Of a stretch of 47,951 bases of DNA, positions 16,459-25,173 are shown in pieces. The DNA comes from Tenericutes bacterium RIFOXYA12_FULL_35_10. Its GTDB lineage: Bacteria > Bacillota_I > Bacilli_A > Acholeplasmatales > Acholeplasmataceae. Within the stretch, counting starts at the first letter, position 1. Each line of letters opens with the position of its first letter. The stretch spans positions 3,747 to 51,697 of the forward strand of contig MIDA01000018.1 in NCBI GenBank assembly GCA_001830045.1, written 5' to 3'. The notes under the pieces are model-generated. The model ran no database searches. It worked only from the letters and a program-made list of their open reading frames with translations, and was not told the DNA's origin. The position numbers and the translations under genes are program-made.

Positions 16459-16839
16459 ATGCTTTGTGAACACTGTTTAAAAAAAATGATCCCTAAAAGG
16501 TCACTTTGGAACTTGTTTGAACCAGAAATTCACCATTTATGTGAGATGTGTTATCAAATGTATCCACTTTTACCAACACATGAAGTGGTTCCTATTGAAG
16601 GAGGACATGCAGAAGTATTTACGTTAATTGCAAAACCGTATCCCGTAACACCAATCGCTTATCAATCATTTTATCAAAGTTATTATGTACTCCATCAAAC
16701 ATACTTTAAAGATCACATCTTACTCATCTTTGATATCATCAAGGATGATCTATGGCAGTTCATTGATCATTTGTCGTTTGGCAATCTAATGATTGTCAGA
16801 CTCTACGAAAATAGTCATGATAAAGGAGAAGAACTATGA
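16459..16839 (+). CDS. ComFC-like zinc-finger protein, lacking the phosphoribosyltransferase part
   Basis: 126 residues. The N-terminus has two CxxC pairs (C3/C6 and C28/C31) around a KRSLWNLF segment, resembling the zinc ribbon that opens ComFC of competent Bacillota. ComFC is about 220-240 residues and ends in a PRPP-binding phosphoribosyltransferase-like domain; that domain and its motif are absent, and the rest (about 32-126) is an unassigned aromatic-rich sequence. The position just before hpf matches the comFA-comFC-hpf order of Bacillota, supporting a shortened ComFC relic or derivative. No comFA is present. It overlaps hpf by four bases (ATGA). Confidence 0.6.
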   Translation: MLCEHCLKKMIPKRSLWNLFEPEIHHLCEMCYQMYPLLPTHEVVPIEGGHAEVFTLIAKPYPVTPIAYQSFYQSYYVLHQTYFKDHILLIFDIIKDDLWQFIDHLSFGNLMIVRLYENSHDKGEEL

Positions 16840-17387
16840 AATTCGAAATTGTAGGAAAGAATGGTTTTACACCCACTGACGCCATCAAGGCTTATGCGGA
16901 AAAGAGATTACACAAAGTTGTATCTTTCTTCGGTCCTGATGTCATTTTGGAGGTTCGCGTCGTCTGCAAAGTTTATAAAGATCACCACAAGATTGAAGTC
17001 ACGATTCCTGCTAAAGGAACTGTGCTTCGCGCAGAAGTTTCTGATATGGATATGTATGCAGCAATCGACAAAGTAAGTGATAAGTTAGTTGCACAAATTA
17101 GAAGACATAAAGATAAACTTAAGAACAACCTTGAAAAAGAAGGCGTCAAACAAGCATATAGTCGTGAATTTGATATTGAATCTCTTGAAAAAGACATTTT
17201 AGCAAGTCAACTCGTGAAATCAAAGAAAGTTGAATTAAAACCGATGACCCCAGATGAAGCAATTATTGCGATGGAGCTATCTGGACATGATTTCTACGTT
17301 TATTTGGATAAAAAAACTGAAAGAACTAATGTTGTTTATAGAAGAGATGATGGCGATTACGCGATCATCGAAACACAACCTTTATAG
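16836..17387 (+). CDS. hpf: Ribosome hibernation promoting factor, long form
   Basis: 183 residues. The N-terminal HPF/YfiA domain (about 1-100) sits in the mRNA/tRNA channel of the 30S subunit; the C-terminal domain (about 125-183, with MTPDEAIIAMELSGHDFYVY) makes the dimer contact that joins two 70S ribosomes into inactive 100S particles. The length and the C-terminal domain place it in the long form typical of Bacillota. The start ATG follows AAAGGAGAAG and overlaps the ComFC-like gene. A strong terminator follows. Confidence 0.95.
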   Translation: MKFEIVGKNGFTPTDAIKAYAEKRLHKVVSFFGPDVILEVRVVCKVYKDHHKIEVTIPAKGTVLRAEVSDMDMYAAIDKVSDKLVAQIRRHKDKLKNNLEKEGVKQAYSREFDIESLEKDILASQLVKSKKVELKPMTPDEAIIAMELSGHDFYVYLDKKTERTNVVYRRDDGDYAIIETQPL

Positions 17388-17415
17388 GGGAAGCAAAAGC
17401 TTCCCCTTTTCTTTT
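17387..17415 (+). terminator. Terminator after hpf
   Basis: Stem GGGGAAGC/GCTTCCCC, loop AAAA, then TTTTCTTTT. Confidence 0.9.
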
Positions 17416-17424
17416 AAAATTGCA

Positions 17425-17453
17425 TAAAAAAAACGATGCATCAGCACCGTTTT
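17425..17453 (-). terminator. Terminator after sodA
   Basis: On the minus strand, stem AAAACGGTGC/GCATCGTTTT (10 bp with one G-U), loop TGAT, followed by T. Confidence 0.85.
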
Positions 17454-17462
17454 AGTCATTGA

Positions 17463-18068
17463 TTAAACTGCTTTCTTGAATAAATCTTCAACAACATCCC
17501 AGTTAATGACATTAAAGAATGCAGAAACATAATCAGGACGTCTGTTTTGATAGTTAAGATAATATGCATGTTCCCATACATCTAAACCTAAGATCGGTGT
17601 ACCTTCAGTAAGTGGTGTATCTTGGTTAGGTGTTGATACAACCTTTAAGTGCTTATCTGCAGTAACAATGAGCCATGCCCAACCAGATCCAAAACGTGTC
17701 TTAGCAGCTGTAGCAAACGCTTCTTTAAATGCATCAAAGGATCCAAAGGCTTGGTTGATTGCGTTGAGTAAAGCACCTTTTGGTGATTGACCGTTATTTA
17801 CCTTAAGCAGTGTCCAGAAGAATGTGTGGTTAAAATGACCACCACCATTATTTTGAACTGCACCACGAATGTCTTGTGGTACTTTGGATAAATCTTTTAA
17901 CATAGCTTCAAGTGTTAAGTTAAGTTCAGGGTGTTTTTCTAGTGCAGCGTTTAGGTTTGTAATGTAAGCTTGATGATGCTTTGTATAATGGATTTCCATT
18001 GTTCTCGCATCGATAAAAGGTTCTAGTGCATCATATGCATAGTTTAACTTTGGTAATGTGTATGACAT
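17463..18068 (-). CDS. sodA: Superoxide dismutase, Mn type
   Basis: 201 residues, the full length of the Fe/Mn family. The metal ligands are visible: His27, His81 (NHTFFW), Asp163 and His167 (DVWEHAYY). Gly77 in GGGH together with Gln149 in the NQD segment is the pattern of manganese enzymes; iron enzymes place the glutamine near residue 69-77 instead. It converts superoxide to oxygen and hydrogen peroxide. No signal peptide is present, so it is cytoplasmic. It has its own promoter and terminator. The start ATG at 18068 follows AAGGAGG. The gene suggests life with at least some oxygen exposure. Confidence 0.95.
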   Translation of the reverse strand: MSYTLPKLNYAYDALEPFIDARTMEIHYTKHHQAYITNLNAALEKHPELNLTLEAMLKDLSKVPQDIRGAVQNNGGGHFNHTFFWTLLKVNNGQSPKGALLNAINQAFGSFDAFKEAFATAAKTRFGSGWAWLIVTADKHLKVVSTPNQDTPLTEGTPILGLDVWEHAYYLNYQNRRPDYVSAFFNVINWDVVEDLFKKAV

Positions 18069-18095
18069 ATTTAATTCCTCCTTATTGATACCTTC

Positions 18096-18124
18096 ATCTT
18101 ACCAAGTAATATGTATTATTTCAA
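18096..18124 (-). promoter_or_regulatory. Promoter of sodA
   Basis: On the minus strand, -35 TTGAAA (18119-18124), a 17-base spacer, and -10 TAAGAT (18096-18101). Confidence 0.75.
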
Positions 18125-18144
18125 ATGATTTGCCTAGTTTATAT

Positions 18145-18173
18145 AAAAAAAGTCTAAATTAGATGTTTAGACT
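18145..18173 (-). terminator. Terminator after rqcH
   Basis: On the minus strand, a perfect 8-bp stem AGTCTAAA/TTTAGACT with loop CATCTAA, followed by TTTTTT. Confidence 0.85.
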
Positions 18174-19729
18174 CATTTTAAATAACTTCCTATTTTTTCT
18201 TCATCAATATCGATATACATCGTCTGTTGGTTCTTATAAGTCACTTTATATCCTGGTACACCTGGAATCTTTTTGATGTGCTTGATCAGCGTATAATCTA
18301 CAGGAATCGAAGATGAATGTCTTTGACCGGAAAAATAAGCTGCAAGCATACACGCTTTTCTTAAAATGTGCTCATTAAGTTTTGTCGTTTGTACTAAGAC
18401 GTGAGCTCCTGGTGCATCTTTAACGTGAAACCAATAGTCATCCTTTTGAGCGAGCGTATGTGTGATGTATTCGTTTTGCAGGTTATTTTTACCGATGATA
18501 TATGTGACCTCATTATCTCTTAAAATGAGCAAATTGGGTTTATCTTTTTTCTTTTTGATTTTATCAGGTTTCGCTTTTTTGTAACCGTATTGAATGAGTT
18601 CTTGTTCAAGATCTTTAATCGAATCTTGCGTTGACATCGAGATAAAAATATCAAAAGATTTAAAGAGTTCAATGAGTTCTTGGTTAATACTGATCTGCTC
18701 AGTGATATGGTTGATTCCACGTTTCGCTTTTTGATATGTGCGATAAGCATCTTGGGCGTTATCATTTAATGATTTAGTGGGATCTAAAAGATAAGCATGT
18801 CCATCATAGGCTAGATGTGACATCGACTTTGATAAATCGTGACCACTCGCATAAATGAGATCACCTAATTGTTTGACTTCAAGTTGATCTTTGGTATCAT
18901 CTAGGAGTTTTTCCAGTTGTTGCTTTTTATGTTCATATTTTTTAAGTTGTTTATCAATAAATTGTTTTTGAGAAACGTATGCAGGCTTTTCCTTTTTGGT
19001 ATCATCATCAAGAAGAAGTGATAGTGAATCATAAATTTTTTTATCATCTTGATCAGAAAATACATCAAATGCGTAAAAACGATTTGTTTTAAGATTTCGC
19101 GTTGGTTTTAGAGGAAGATCTTGCCACTGAAGATGATGTTCATCTAAATATTTTGCGAGCAATGGGGATATCCCCATATAGGTATTCACTAAATCCTGAG
19201 GAGAGTTTATCCCATCATATTGAATGGATAAAGCACTTTTTTTATCTGTTGGGAAATAACTAAACTGTGCTTGAGGTAAAAGTTGTCTTCCAGATTCGAA
19301 AAACATTTTTTTAAACGTGTCGATAATAAGTCCATCTTTAACTAAGATTAAATTAGAGTGTCTTCCCATGGCTTCAAAAATTAAAATTTTAGGAATAGGA
19401 CCATCAATTAAATCATAGGAGATCAAATGAATTTCAATGACACGATCGGTTTGATGTTGCGTGATTTTTTCGACAATAGAGCCCTCAAGTTGCTTCTTTA
19501 ATGTCGTCACGAATTGTGATGACTGTGTCTCTTTGATCATATGTTTGGTTAAATGCATGCGAAAATGTTCTGCAGATAAATCGATGACTAACTGTTTTCT
19601 TTCACGCTGATGATAAAACGAAAAAACAAAAGACTGAGCATCTTGTTGAATGATTTTTTCTAAGCGAGCTTTAGCGAGTTCTTGATTCAGTTCTTCTGTC
19701 AATTTATAGAGAAAATAGCCATCAATCAT
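18173..19729 (-). CDS. rqcH: RqcH (NFACT family) ribosome quality control factor
   Basis: 518 residues. The NFACT-N domain (about 1-215) carries the Asp95-Arg96 pair (TDRVIEI), which in B. subtilis RqcH is needed for adding C-terminal alanine tails to stalled chains. A helical coiled-coil region follows (about 255-390, rich in Lys and Gln), then the NFACT-R domain near the C-terminus (ITHTLAQKDDYWFHVKD region). It acts on obstructed 50S subunits with peptidyl-tRNA. ATG 19729 has GAGGTG seven bases upstream and is chosen over the GTG at 19744. In older databases the family is called fibronectin-binding protein A. Confidence 0.92.
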   Translation of the reverse strand: MIDGYFLYKLTEELNQELAKARLEKIIQQDAQSFVFSFYHQRERKQLVIDLSAEHFRMHLTKHMIKETQSSQFVTTLKKQLEGSIVEKITQHQTDRVIEIHLISYDLIDGPIPKILIFEAMGRHSNLILVKDGLIIDTFKKMFFESGRQLLPQAQFSYFPTDKKSALSIQYDGINSPQDLVNTYMGISPLLAKYLDEHHLQWQDLPLKPTRNLKTNRFYAFDVFSDQDDKKIYDSLSLLLDDDTKKEKPAYVSQKQFIDKQLKKYEHKKQQLEKLLDDTKDQLEVKQLGDLIYASGHDLSKSMSHLAYDGHAYLLDPTKSLNDNAQDAYRTYQKAKRGINHITEQISINQELIELFKSFDIFISMSTQDSIKDLEQELIQYGYKKAKPDKIKKKKDKPNLLILRDNEVTYIIGKNNLQNEYITHTLAQKDDYWFHVKDAPGAHVLVQTTKLNEHILRKACMLAAYFSGQRHSSSIPVDYTLIKHIKKIPGVPGYKVTYKNQQTMYIDIDEEKIGSYLK

Positions 19730-19748
19730 GAAAATGCACCTCACAGAT

Positions 19749-19757
19749 ATTTTACCA
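19749..19757 (-). promoter_or_regulatory. Extended -10 promoter of rqcH
   Basis: On the minus strand TG-G-TAAAAT, with TAAAAT at 19749-19754, 20 bases before the rqcH start, divergent from the gmk promoter. Confidence 0.5.
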
Positions 19758-19818
19758 TAAACGCCTTGTAAACCTTTTCTTGAAAACGCTATTGCAATGT
19801 AAATTGTTTCATTTCTAT

Positions 19819-19846
19819 TTACAGTCTGACATAAATCATATATAAT
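19819..19846 (+). promoter_or_regulatory. Promoter of gmk-rpoZ
   Basis: -35 TTACAG (19819-19824), a 16-base spacer, and -10 TATAAT (19841-19846). Confidence 0.65.
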
Positions 19847-19878
19847 AGTTAATAAATGTCTTAACTAGGAGGTGCCTT

Positions 19879-20499
19879 ATGAAACTCAATGAACGTGGTT
19901 TACTTGTGGTATTATCTGGCCCTTCAGGCGTTGGCAAAGGCACAGTAAGAAGAGCACTCTTTCAAATGCCAAACCATGATTTGGTCTATTCAGTATCCAT
20001 GACAACCAGAGCTCCTCGCCCAGGTGAAGTTGATGGTGTGGATTATTATTTTGTCAGTAAAGAGACTTTTTTGGAACGCATTAAACAAAACAAGTTTCTT
20101 GAATGGGCAGAATTTGTAGGAAACTATTACGGAACGCCAAGAGACAAAGTTGAAGAGCAACTGGATCAGGGTAAAGAAGTTGTATTAGAAATTGAAGTTG
20201 AAGGTGCACTACAAGTTAGAAAACAAATGAAAGATGCAGTTTTCATTTTCTTGGTTCCACCAGGAAAACATGCGCTTTACGAACGTCTCAAACTGAGAGG
20301 TACTGACACACTAGAAATGATTGATCGTCGCATGAAGAAAGCTGAATCTGAGTTTTTACTTGCGCATAAATACGATTATATCGTTGTTAACGATGAAGTC
20401 AATAATGCAGCTGACCGTATTATGGCCATTATTCGTGCAGAGCACGCAAAGACAGAAAGAACAATTCACAATTACATTAAGATGATTGGAGAGAAATAA
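19879..20499 (+). CDS. gmk: Guanylate kinase
   Basis: 206 residues. It phosphorylates GMP/dGMP to GDP/dGDP with ATP. The P-loop GPSGVGKGT (14-22) is followed by the GMP-binding region with TTRAPRPGEVDGVDYYFV (about 41-58) and the EWAEFVGNYYGTP segment that closes on the substrate. The length is normal. The start ATG follows AGGAGGTG. gmk and rpoZ are paired as in many Bacillota, separated by two bases. Confidence 0.97.
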   Translation: MKLNERGLLVVLSGPSGVGKGTVRRALFQMPNHDLVYSVSMTTRAPRPGEVDGVDYYFVSKETFLERIKQNKFLEWAEFVGNYYGTPRDKVEEQLDQGKEVVLEIEVEGALQVRKQMKDAVFIFLVPPGKHALYERLKLRGTDTLEMIDRRMKKAESEFLLAHKYDYIVVNDEVNNAADRIMAIIRAEHAKTERTIHNYIKMIGEK

Positions 20500-20501
20500 A
20501 C

Positions 20502-20717
20502 ATGCAAAAGAATAAAGATGGAATGCGTTACCCTTCGATTGATAAACTATTATCAAAAATAGACTCTAAATATAAATTAGTCTATGCAGCGAGCAAAGTT
20601 GCACATATTATCGAAGCTGACAAGTTAAAAGTTGAAGGATCACAATGTGTTAAAAGCATTGGCATCGCTTTAGAAGAAATTTTAAGCGATAAAGTTCATA
20701 TTGATTTTGAGTCCTAA
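20502..20717 (+). CDS. rpoZ: RNA polymerase omega subunit
   Basis: 71 residues. MRYPSIDKLLSKIDSKYKLV is the typical omega N-terminus, followed by AASKVAHIIE, which contacts the beta-prime subunit. Omega helps beta-prime fold and join the core enzyme. ATG 20502 has GGAGAG upstream; ATG 20523, directly before RYPSID, is the alternative start. It lies directly after gmk and is followed by a strong terminator. Confidence 0.93.
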   Translation: MQKNKDGMRYPSIDKLLSKIDSKYKLVYAASKVAHIIEADKLKVEGSQCVKSIGIALEEILSDKVHIDFES

Positions 20718-20744
20718 GAAAGCGTTCATCGCTTTCTTTTTTTT
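20716..20744 (+). terminator. Terminator after rpoZ
   Basis: Stem AAGAAAGCG/CGCTTTCTT, loop TTCAT, then a long T run. Confidence 0.9.
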
Positions 20745-20757
20745 ACGTCATCATTTA

Positions 20758-20766
20758 TGTTACAAT
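20758..20766 (+). promoter_or_regulatory. Extended -10 promoter of uvrC
   Basis: TG-T-TACAAT lies 17 bases before the uvrC start codon; it has no convincing -35. Confidence 0.5.
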
Positions 20767-20782
20767 AGAGTAGGTGAATGTG

Positions 20783-22513
20783 ATGAGTTTAAAGGATAAA
20801 ATCGCGTTATTACCGACAGAACCTGGTTGCTATTTGATGCGAAATGAATCAGACGAAATCATCTATGTTGGTAAAGCAAAAAACTTAAAAAACCGGGTAA
20901 AATCCTATTTTACAGGTGCACATAATGAAAAAACAACACGACTCGTATCAGAGATTCGTGATTTTAATTATGTATTAACCAATAGTGAACGTGAATCACT
21001 CATCTTAGAAAATAATTTAATTAAACAATATCTTCCTAAGTATAACATTCGTTTAGTCGATGATAAGACATATCCATACATTGAACTTACCGAAGAAGAA
21101 CATCCAAAATTACAAGTTGTTAGACAAAAAGAGATTAAAGGCAGAGTCTTTGGACCATACCCAAATGTCTATGCTGCAAGAGAAACTGTCAGACTATTAA
21201 ACCGTTTATACCCCTTTCGTAAATGTGATATACTTCCTAAAAAAGCATGTCTTTACTATCATATTGGTCAATGTTTGGCACCCTGTATTCATCCTGAAGT
21301 AGATTATCAAAATACGATTAAGGATTTAACTAAATTCTTAAAAGGCGATACGAAGGATGTTTTACAACGATTAAATGAAGAAATGAATATGGCAAGTGAT
21401 CTCATGCAGTTTGAAAAAGCGATTGAACTTCGCGATATGATTCAACACATCGAAGCCACCACTGAAAAACAAATCATTAATTTAAATGATTTCAAAGATA
21501 GAGATGCCATCAGTTATGCGTATAGTAAAGATGATATCTCACTTGCTATTTTAGTGATGAGACAAGGAAAGATTATAGATCATCATCAAGTCGTTTTCGC
21601 TTATGCAGGTGAAGTGATCGATAACGTGCTCAGTTACTTGCAGCAGTTTTATGAAAACCAACTCCCCGATGAACTCTTATTTTCAGAAAGATTCAATCCT
21701 GATGATGTTGAACCTTTCTTTGGTAAAAAAGCGATCATACCTAAGATTGGTGATAAAAAGAAAGTCGTTGATCTTGCATCTAAAAATGCAGATTATGACC
21801 TTGAACATCACTTCATGCTTTATCGTCATCGTGATGAAAAAAGACAAAAAGCGTTGGATGATTTATCTGAACTCATTAAAAAAGAAGTCAAATGGATTGA
21901 TATTTTTGATAATGCACAACTTTTTGGTACTGCACCTATTTCAGCATGTGTCGTCTTTAAAGATAATGCCTTTGATAAGAAGAGTTATCGTAAATACCAT
22001 CTTCAAACAACAACCAATGATGATTATCAAGCGATGAAAGAAGTGACTTATCGTAGATATCAAAAAGCACTTTTAGAAAATCTAGAGTTTCCTGATCTGA
22101 TTTTGGTTGATGGTGGTAAAGGTCAACTTAATGCTGCTCAAGAGATTTTAGATAGTCTTGGTATCAAGATTGCCATAGCAGGATTAAAAAAGAACTCAAA
22201 ACATACCCTTGAAGCTTTAGTCTATCAAGGTGAAGTGATCCCACTTTTAAAACAAAGTGAACTCTATAAATTCTTATTAAAATTATCTGAAGAAGTTCAC
22301 AGATTTGCGATTACATTCCATCGTGAAACACGTAAAAAGAAAGCTAAAACTTCTATTTTAGATGATATAAAGGGGCTTGGAGAAAAGAGAAAAAAGCTTT
22401 TATTAAGCCATTTTAACAGTATCGATGCGATTAAAGAAGCATCCATTGAAGAGCTTAAGTCATTAGGCATACCCGAAAACGTATGTAAAACTATTAAAGA
22501 GGAACTACTATGA
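20783..22513 (+). CDS. uvrC: Excinuclease ABC subunit C
   Basis: 576 residues. The GIY-YIG nuclease domain is N-terminal (about 10-90, with GCYLM and IYVGKAKNLKNRV), a cysteine-rich patch follows (CDILPKKAC...GQCLAPC, about 148-172), then the UVR UvrB-binding segment (about 195-230), the RNase H-like nuclease domain (LILVDGGKGQLNAA, about 440) and the C-terminal helix-hairpin-helix. It makes both cuts around DNA damage with UvrB. ATG 20783 after AGGTG is preferred to GTG 20774. It overlaps the following exonuclease by four bases. uvrA and uvrB are not in the window. Confidence 0.95.
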   Translation: MSLKDKIALLPTEPGCYLMRNESDEIIYVGKAKNLKNRVKSYFTGAHNEKTTRLVSEIRDFNYVLTNSERESLILENNLIKQYLPKYNIRLVDDKTYPYIELTEEEHPKLQVVRQKEIKGRVFGPYPNVYAARETVRLLNRLYPFRKCDILPKKACLYYHIGQCLAPCIHPEVDYQNTIKDLTKFLKGDTKDVLQRLNEEMNMASDLMQFEKAIELRDMIQHIEATTEKQIINLNDFKDRDAISYAYSKDDISLAILVMRQGKIIDHHQVVFAYAGEVIDNVLSYLQQFYENQLPDELLFSERFNPDDVEPFFGKKAIIPKIGDKKKVVDLASKNADYDLEHHFMLYRHRDEKRQKALDDLSELIKKEVKWIDIFDNAQLFGTAPISACVVFKDNAFDKKSYRKYHLQTTTNDDYQAMKEVTYRRYQKALLENLEFPDLILVDGGKGQLNAAQEILDSLGIKIAIAGLKKNSKHTLEALVYQGEVIPLLKQSELYKFLLKLSEEVHRFAITFHRETRKKKAKTSILDDIKGLGEKRKKLLLSHFNSIDAIKEASIEELKSLGIPENVCKTIKEELL

Positions 22514-23337
22514 AGAAAATCATACATCAAGTCGATTCTAGACACACCGTATTTTATCTTATATTAGAAGGAAGAAAGATTGGATTTTACCTTTCTAATC
22601 GGCTAGCAAAAATATTCTTTTCATATCTTGATCAAGGTGTGTTAGTCGATTTTGAGATACAACCCAAAATGAAAAAAATAGGACATATGTATTACTATCA
22701 AGTTGCTCATTTCAATCAGATCATTCGCTTAAATCCATATCAGGTGCATTATGATTTGTATCACTTAAGACAAGAGATGAAAGATGTTTTAACAGAAGAG
22801 CGTTATTATCTGTTTATTGATTTTGAAATGACTATGCCTGGTTTTAAGGAACAAACCTTTAGACCTGAAATCATTCAAGTGGGTTATGTCTTGTCAAAGG
22901 CAAAAGAAAATGAGATTTTAAATGATGGTTATTATGTATTACCAAAAGAAGCAAAAACGTTATCTAAACGTACCAAACGTTTCTTGAATCTAGATGAAGA
23001 ACAATTTTTTAATGAAGCGATACCCTATGATGACTTTTATGAAAAACTTGAAGTCATTATGGATACATATCAACCTAAATTAGTTGTATGGGGAAAAAAC
23101 GACTTAACGGCGCTCAATGATTCATTTAATCTTCATCAAAAAAGAAAATTAACGCATGATTCAGACTTTATTGATTTACTTAAACTTCATAAAGACTATT
23201 TTAATTTAAAAGACGATTTAGGTTTATTTAAAGCTTACCAAACATATTATGCGGTTGAATTTGATCAAGCGCATGATGCTAAAGATGATGCACTTGTTAC
23301 AAAACTTGTTTTTGATGCATTTTTATCCTATATGTAA
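22510..23337 (+). CDS. DEDDh-type exonuclease with unknown N-terminal domain
   Basis: 275 residues. Residues about 98-275 form an RNase T/DnaQ-like 3'-5' exonuclease: ExoI FIDFEMT (Asp104, Glu106), a middle segment with WGKNDL, and ExoIII HDAKDDA with His255 and Asp260, so all parts of the DEDDh active site can be found. DFEMT rather than DxET recalls the KapD/Eri1-like branch that trims RNA. The first ~95 residues are an unrecognised beta-rich region. It overlaps uvrC by ATGA, so it may be made together with UvrC; whether it takes part in repair is unknown. Confidence 0.8.
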   Translation: MKKIIHQVDSRHTVFYLILEGRKIGFYLSNRLAKIFFSYLDQGVLVDFEIQPKMKKIGHMYYYQVAHFNQIIRLNPYQVHYDLYHLRQEMKDVLTEERYYLFIDFEMTMPGFKEQTFRPEIIQVGYVLSKAKENEILNDGYYVLPKEAKTLSKRTKRFLNLDEEQFFNEAIPYDDFYEKLEVIMDTYQPKLVVWGKNDLTALNDSFNLHQKRKLTHDSDFIDLLKLHKDYFNLKDDLGLFKAYQTYYAVEFDQAHDAKDDALVTKLVFDAFLSYM

Positions 23338-23342
23338 ATGAA

Positions 23343-23382
23343 AAGACTAGAGCACACGATGTGTTCTAGTCTTATGTTTTAT
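23343..23382. terminator. Shared terminator between exonuclease gene and rnj
   Basis: A 14-bp stem AAGACTAGAGCACA/TGTGTTCTAGTCTT with loop CGA. It is followed by ATGTTTTAT on plus and by TTCATTT on minus; it serves two convergent genes. Confidence 0.8.
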
Positions 23383-23385
23383 AAA

Positions 23386-25071
23386 TTAACTTTTGATATC
23401 TGCGATCACAGGAATCACGAGTGGTTTACGTTGTGTAAGCTCAAAGATTTTTTGATTAAGATGATCGATGACGGCATTCTTTAAGTTTAATTCATTAAAT
23501 AACTTTTTATTGAGTTCGATTTGTGTAATGCGTTTCGCTTCATTAGCAAGTGATTGCGTAATTTCTTCATTACCTTTCATGTAGATAAATCCACGCGAGA
23601 TAATTGTCGGTTCATTAAATAACTTTTTAGCAGTAGAATTAATCGATAGGACTACAGCAAACAGTCCTTCTTCAGAAAGTGCTTTACGTTCTTTAATAAC
23701 TGTACTACCGATATCACCAATACCTGTACCATCAATATAGATTTCACCTGATGTCACTTTACCTGCTAAACGAATGGTATCACTTGTCAAAGCAGCAACA
23801 TCACCATTATCCATGATGAGAATATTTTCAGGTTTTACACCACAATCTACAGCGAGTTCTTTATGTGTTTTTAACATGCGGTGTTCACCATGCATGGGGA
23901 TAAACATTTTAGGTTTAACTAAGGACAAGACAAGCTTTAGATCTTGTTGTGCGCCATGACCAGATGTATGTGTATCTGCAAGCGGTCCATGTGTGATGAC
24001 TTCGACATCAAGTCTAAAGAGTTTATTAATTGTTCGATTGACACCCTCTTGATTACCTGGAATAGGTGATGAAGAGAAGATGACCGTATCTCCAGCCATT
24101 GCCTTAACTTGACGGTGTGACCCATTTGCAATGCGTGATAGCGCAGCAAGTGGTTCACCTTGAGATCCAGTTACAATAATGGTGACTTCATTGGTTTTTA
24201 AGCGGTTGAAATCATCACCTGAAACAATTGTATCTTTCGGTGCTTTAATATAACCCGTTTGCATACCAGCTTCAATAGCACGTTCCATCGATCTTCCAAA
24301 GACAGCAACTTTTCGGTTATTCATGACAGATGCTTCAATGATCTGTTGAATACGATACATATTGGATGCGAATGTCGCAATAATAATACGTCCACTAATT
24401 CTTGAGAAGAGTTCATTGATGGATTTACCAATCTTTGAATCTGATTGGATCAGCTCATCACGTTCAGCATTGGTTGAATCTGACATCATACAGAGTACGC
24501 CTTCGCTTCCAATAGCTGCTAACTTATCGTATTCAGCCCCTGGTCCAACGGGTGTAAAATCGATTTTGAAATCTCCTGTGTGGAATAAAATACCTTGTGG
24601 TGTTCTAAAGACAAAACCAAACATATCAGGAATAGAGTGATTCATTCTAATAAATGAAATCTCAACGCCTTTAAATTGGTACTTGTAATAACTCTTATAT
24701 TCTTCAATTTTTGGAGGTTTAATATCTTGATGTTCCATGAGTTTATATTCGATTAAATCAATGGCAATACCTGCGGCGTAAATTTTAGGAATAGCTACCT
24801 TTTTAAGAAGGTATGGAATACCTCCGATATGATCTTCATGTGCATGCGTGATGAAAAGACCAACAATACGATCTTGGTTTTCCAAAAGATACGTATAATC
24901 GGGAATGACATAGTCAATACCTAAGAGATGTTCATCTGGAAACAGGATACCTGCATCCACAATAAAGATCTGATCTTCAATTTCATAGACATATGTGTTC
25001 TTTCCAACTTCACCGAGTCCCCCTAAAGCAAAAATGCCGAGTTCACCGGTTTTGAGTAATGGATTTTTCAT
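23386..25071 (-). CDS. rnj: Ribonuclease J
   Basis: 561 residues. The metallo-beta-lactamase motif is HAHEDHIGG, with His76, His78, Asp80 and His81 binding zinc; the beta-CASP region follows, and the C-terminal small domain starts at about 450. RNase J has 5'-3' exonuclease and endonuclease activity and is central to mRNA decay and rRNA maturation in Bacillota. One gene is present here; I cannot tell J1 from J2 by eye. The start ATG at 25071 follows GGAGGG. It faces the exonuclease gene across a shared terminator and is divergent from the HAD gene. Confidence 0.95.
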   Translation of the reverse strand: MKNPLLKTGELGIFALGGLGEVGKNTYVYEIEDQIFIVDAGILFPDEHLLGIDYVIPDYTYLLENQDRIVGLFITHAHEDHIGGIPYLLKKVAIPKIYAAGIAIDLIEYKLMEHQDIKPPKIEEYKSYYKYQFKGVEISFIRMNHSIPDMFGFVFRTPQGILFHTGDFKIDFTPVGPGAEYDKLAAIGSEGVLCMMSDSTNAERDELIQSDSKIGKSINELFSRISGRIIIATFASNMYRIQQIIEASVMNNRKVAVFGRSMERAIEAGMQTGYIKAPKDTIVSGDDFNRLKTNEVTIIVTGSQGEPLAALSRIANGSHRQVKAMAGDTVIFSSSPIPGNQEGVNRTINKLFRLDVEVITHGPLADTHTSGHGAQQDLKLVLSLVKPKMFIPMHGEHRMLKTHKELAVDCGVKPENILIMDNGDVAALTSDTIRLAGKVTSGEIYIDGTGIGDIGSTVIKERKALSEEGLFAVVLSINSTAKKLFNEPTIISRGFIYMKGNEEITQSLANEAKRITQIELNKKLFNELNLKNAVIDHLNQKIFELTQRKPLVIPVIADIKS

Positions 25072-25126
25072 AAAAACCCTCCAGCAGCGAATATTACATT
25101 ACTATTGTATAATAAATCGTCATCAA

Positions 25127-25156
25127 TTGGTAGTGTAAAGCATAATATGTTATAAT
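25127..25156 (+). promoter_or_regulatory. Promoter of the HAD phosphatase gene
   Basis: TTGGTA (25127-25132), 18 bases, then TATAAT (25151-25156) preceded by TGT, an extended -10. It lies in the divergent region before rnj. Confidence 0.6.
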
Positions 25157-25173
25157 TATTTTTGAGGTGGATG

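Noticed and set aside
21651-22037. 128-codon open frame inside uvrC
   Set aside because: It is an alternative frame of uvrC with an AT-driven Ile/Lys/Leu-rich composition; uvrC is intact there.
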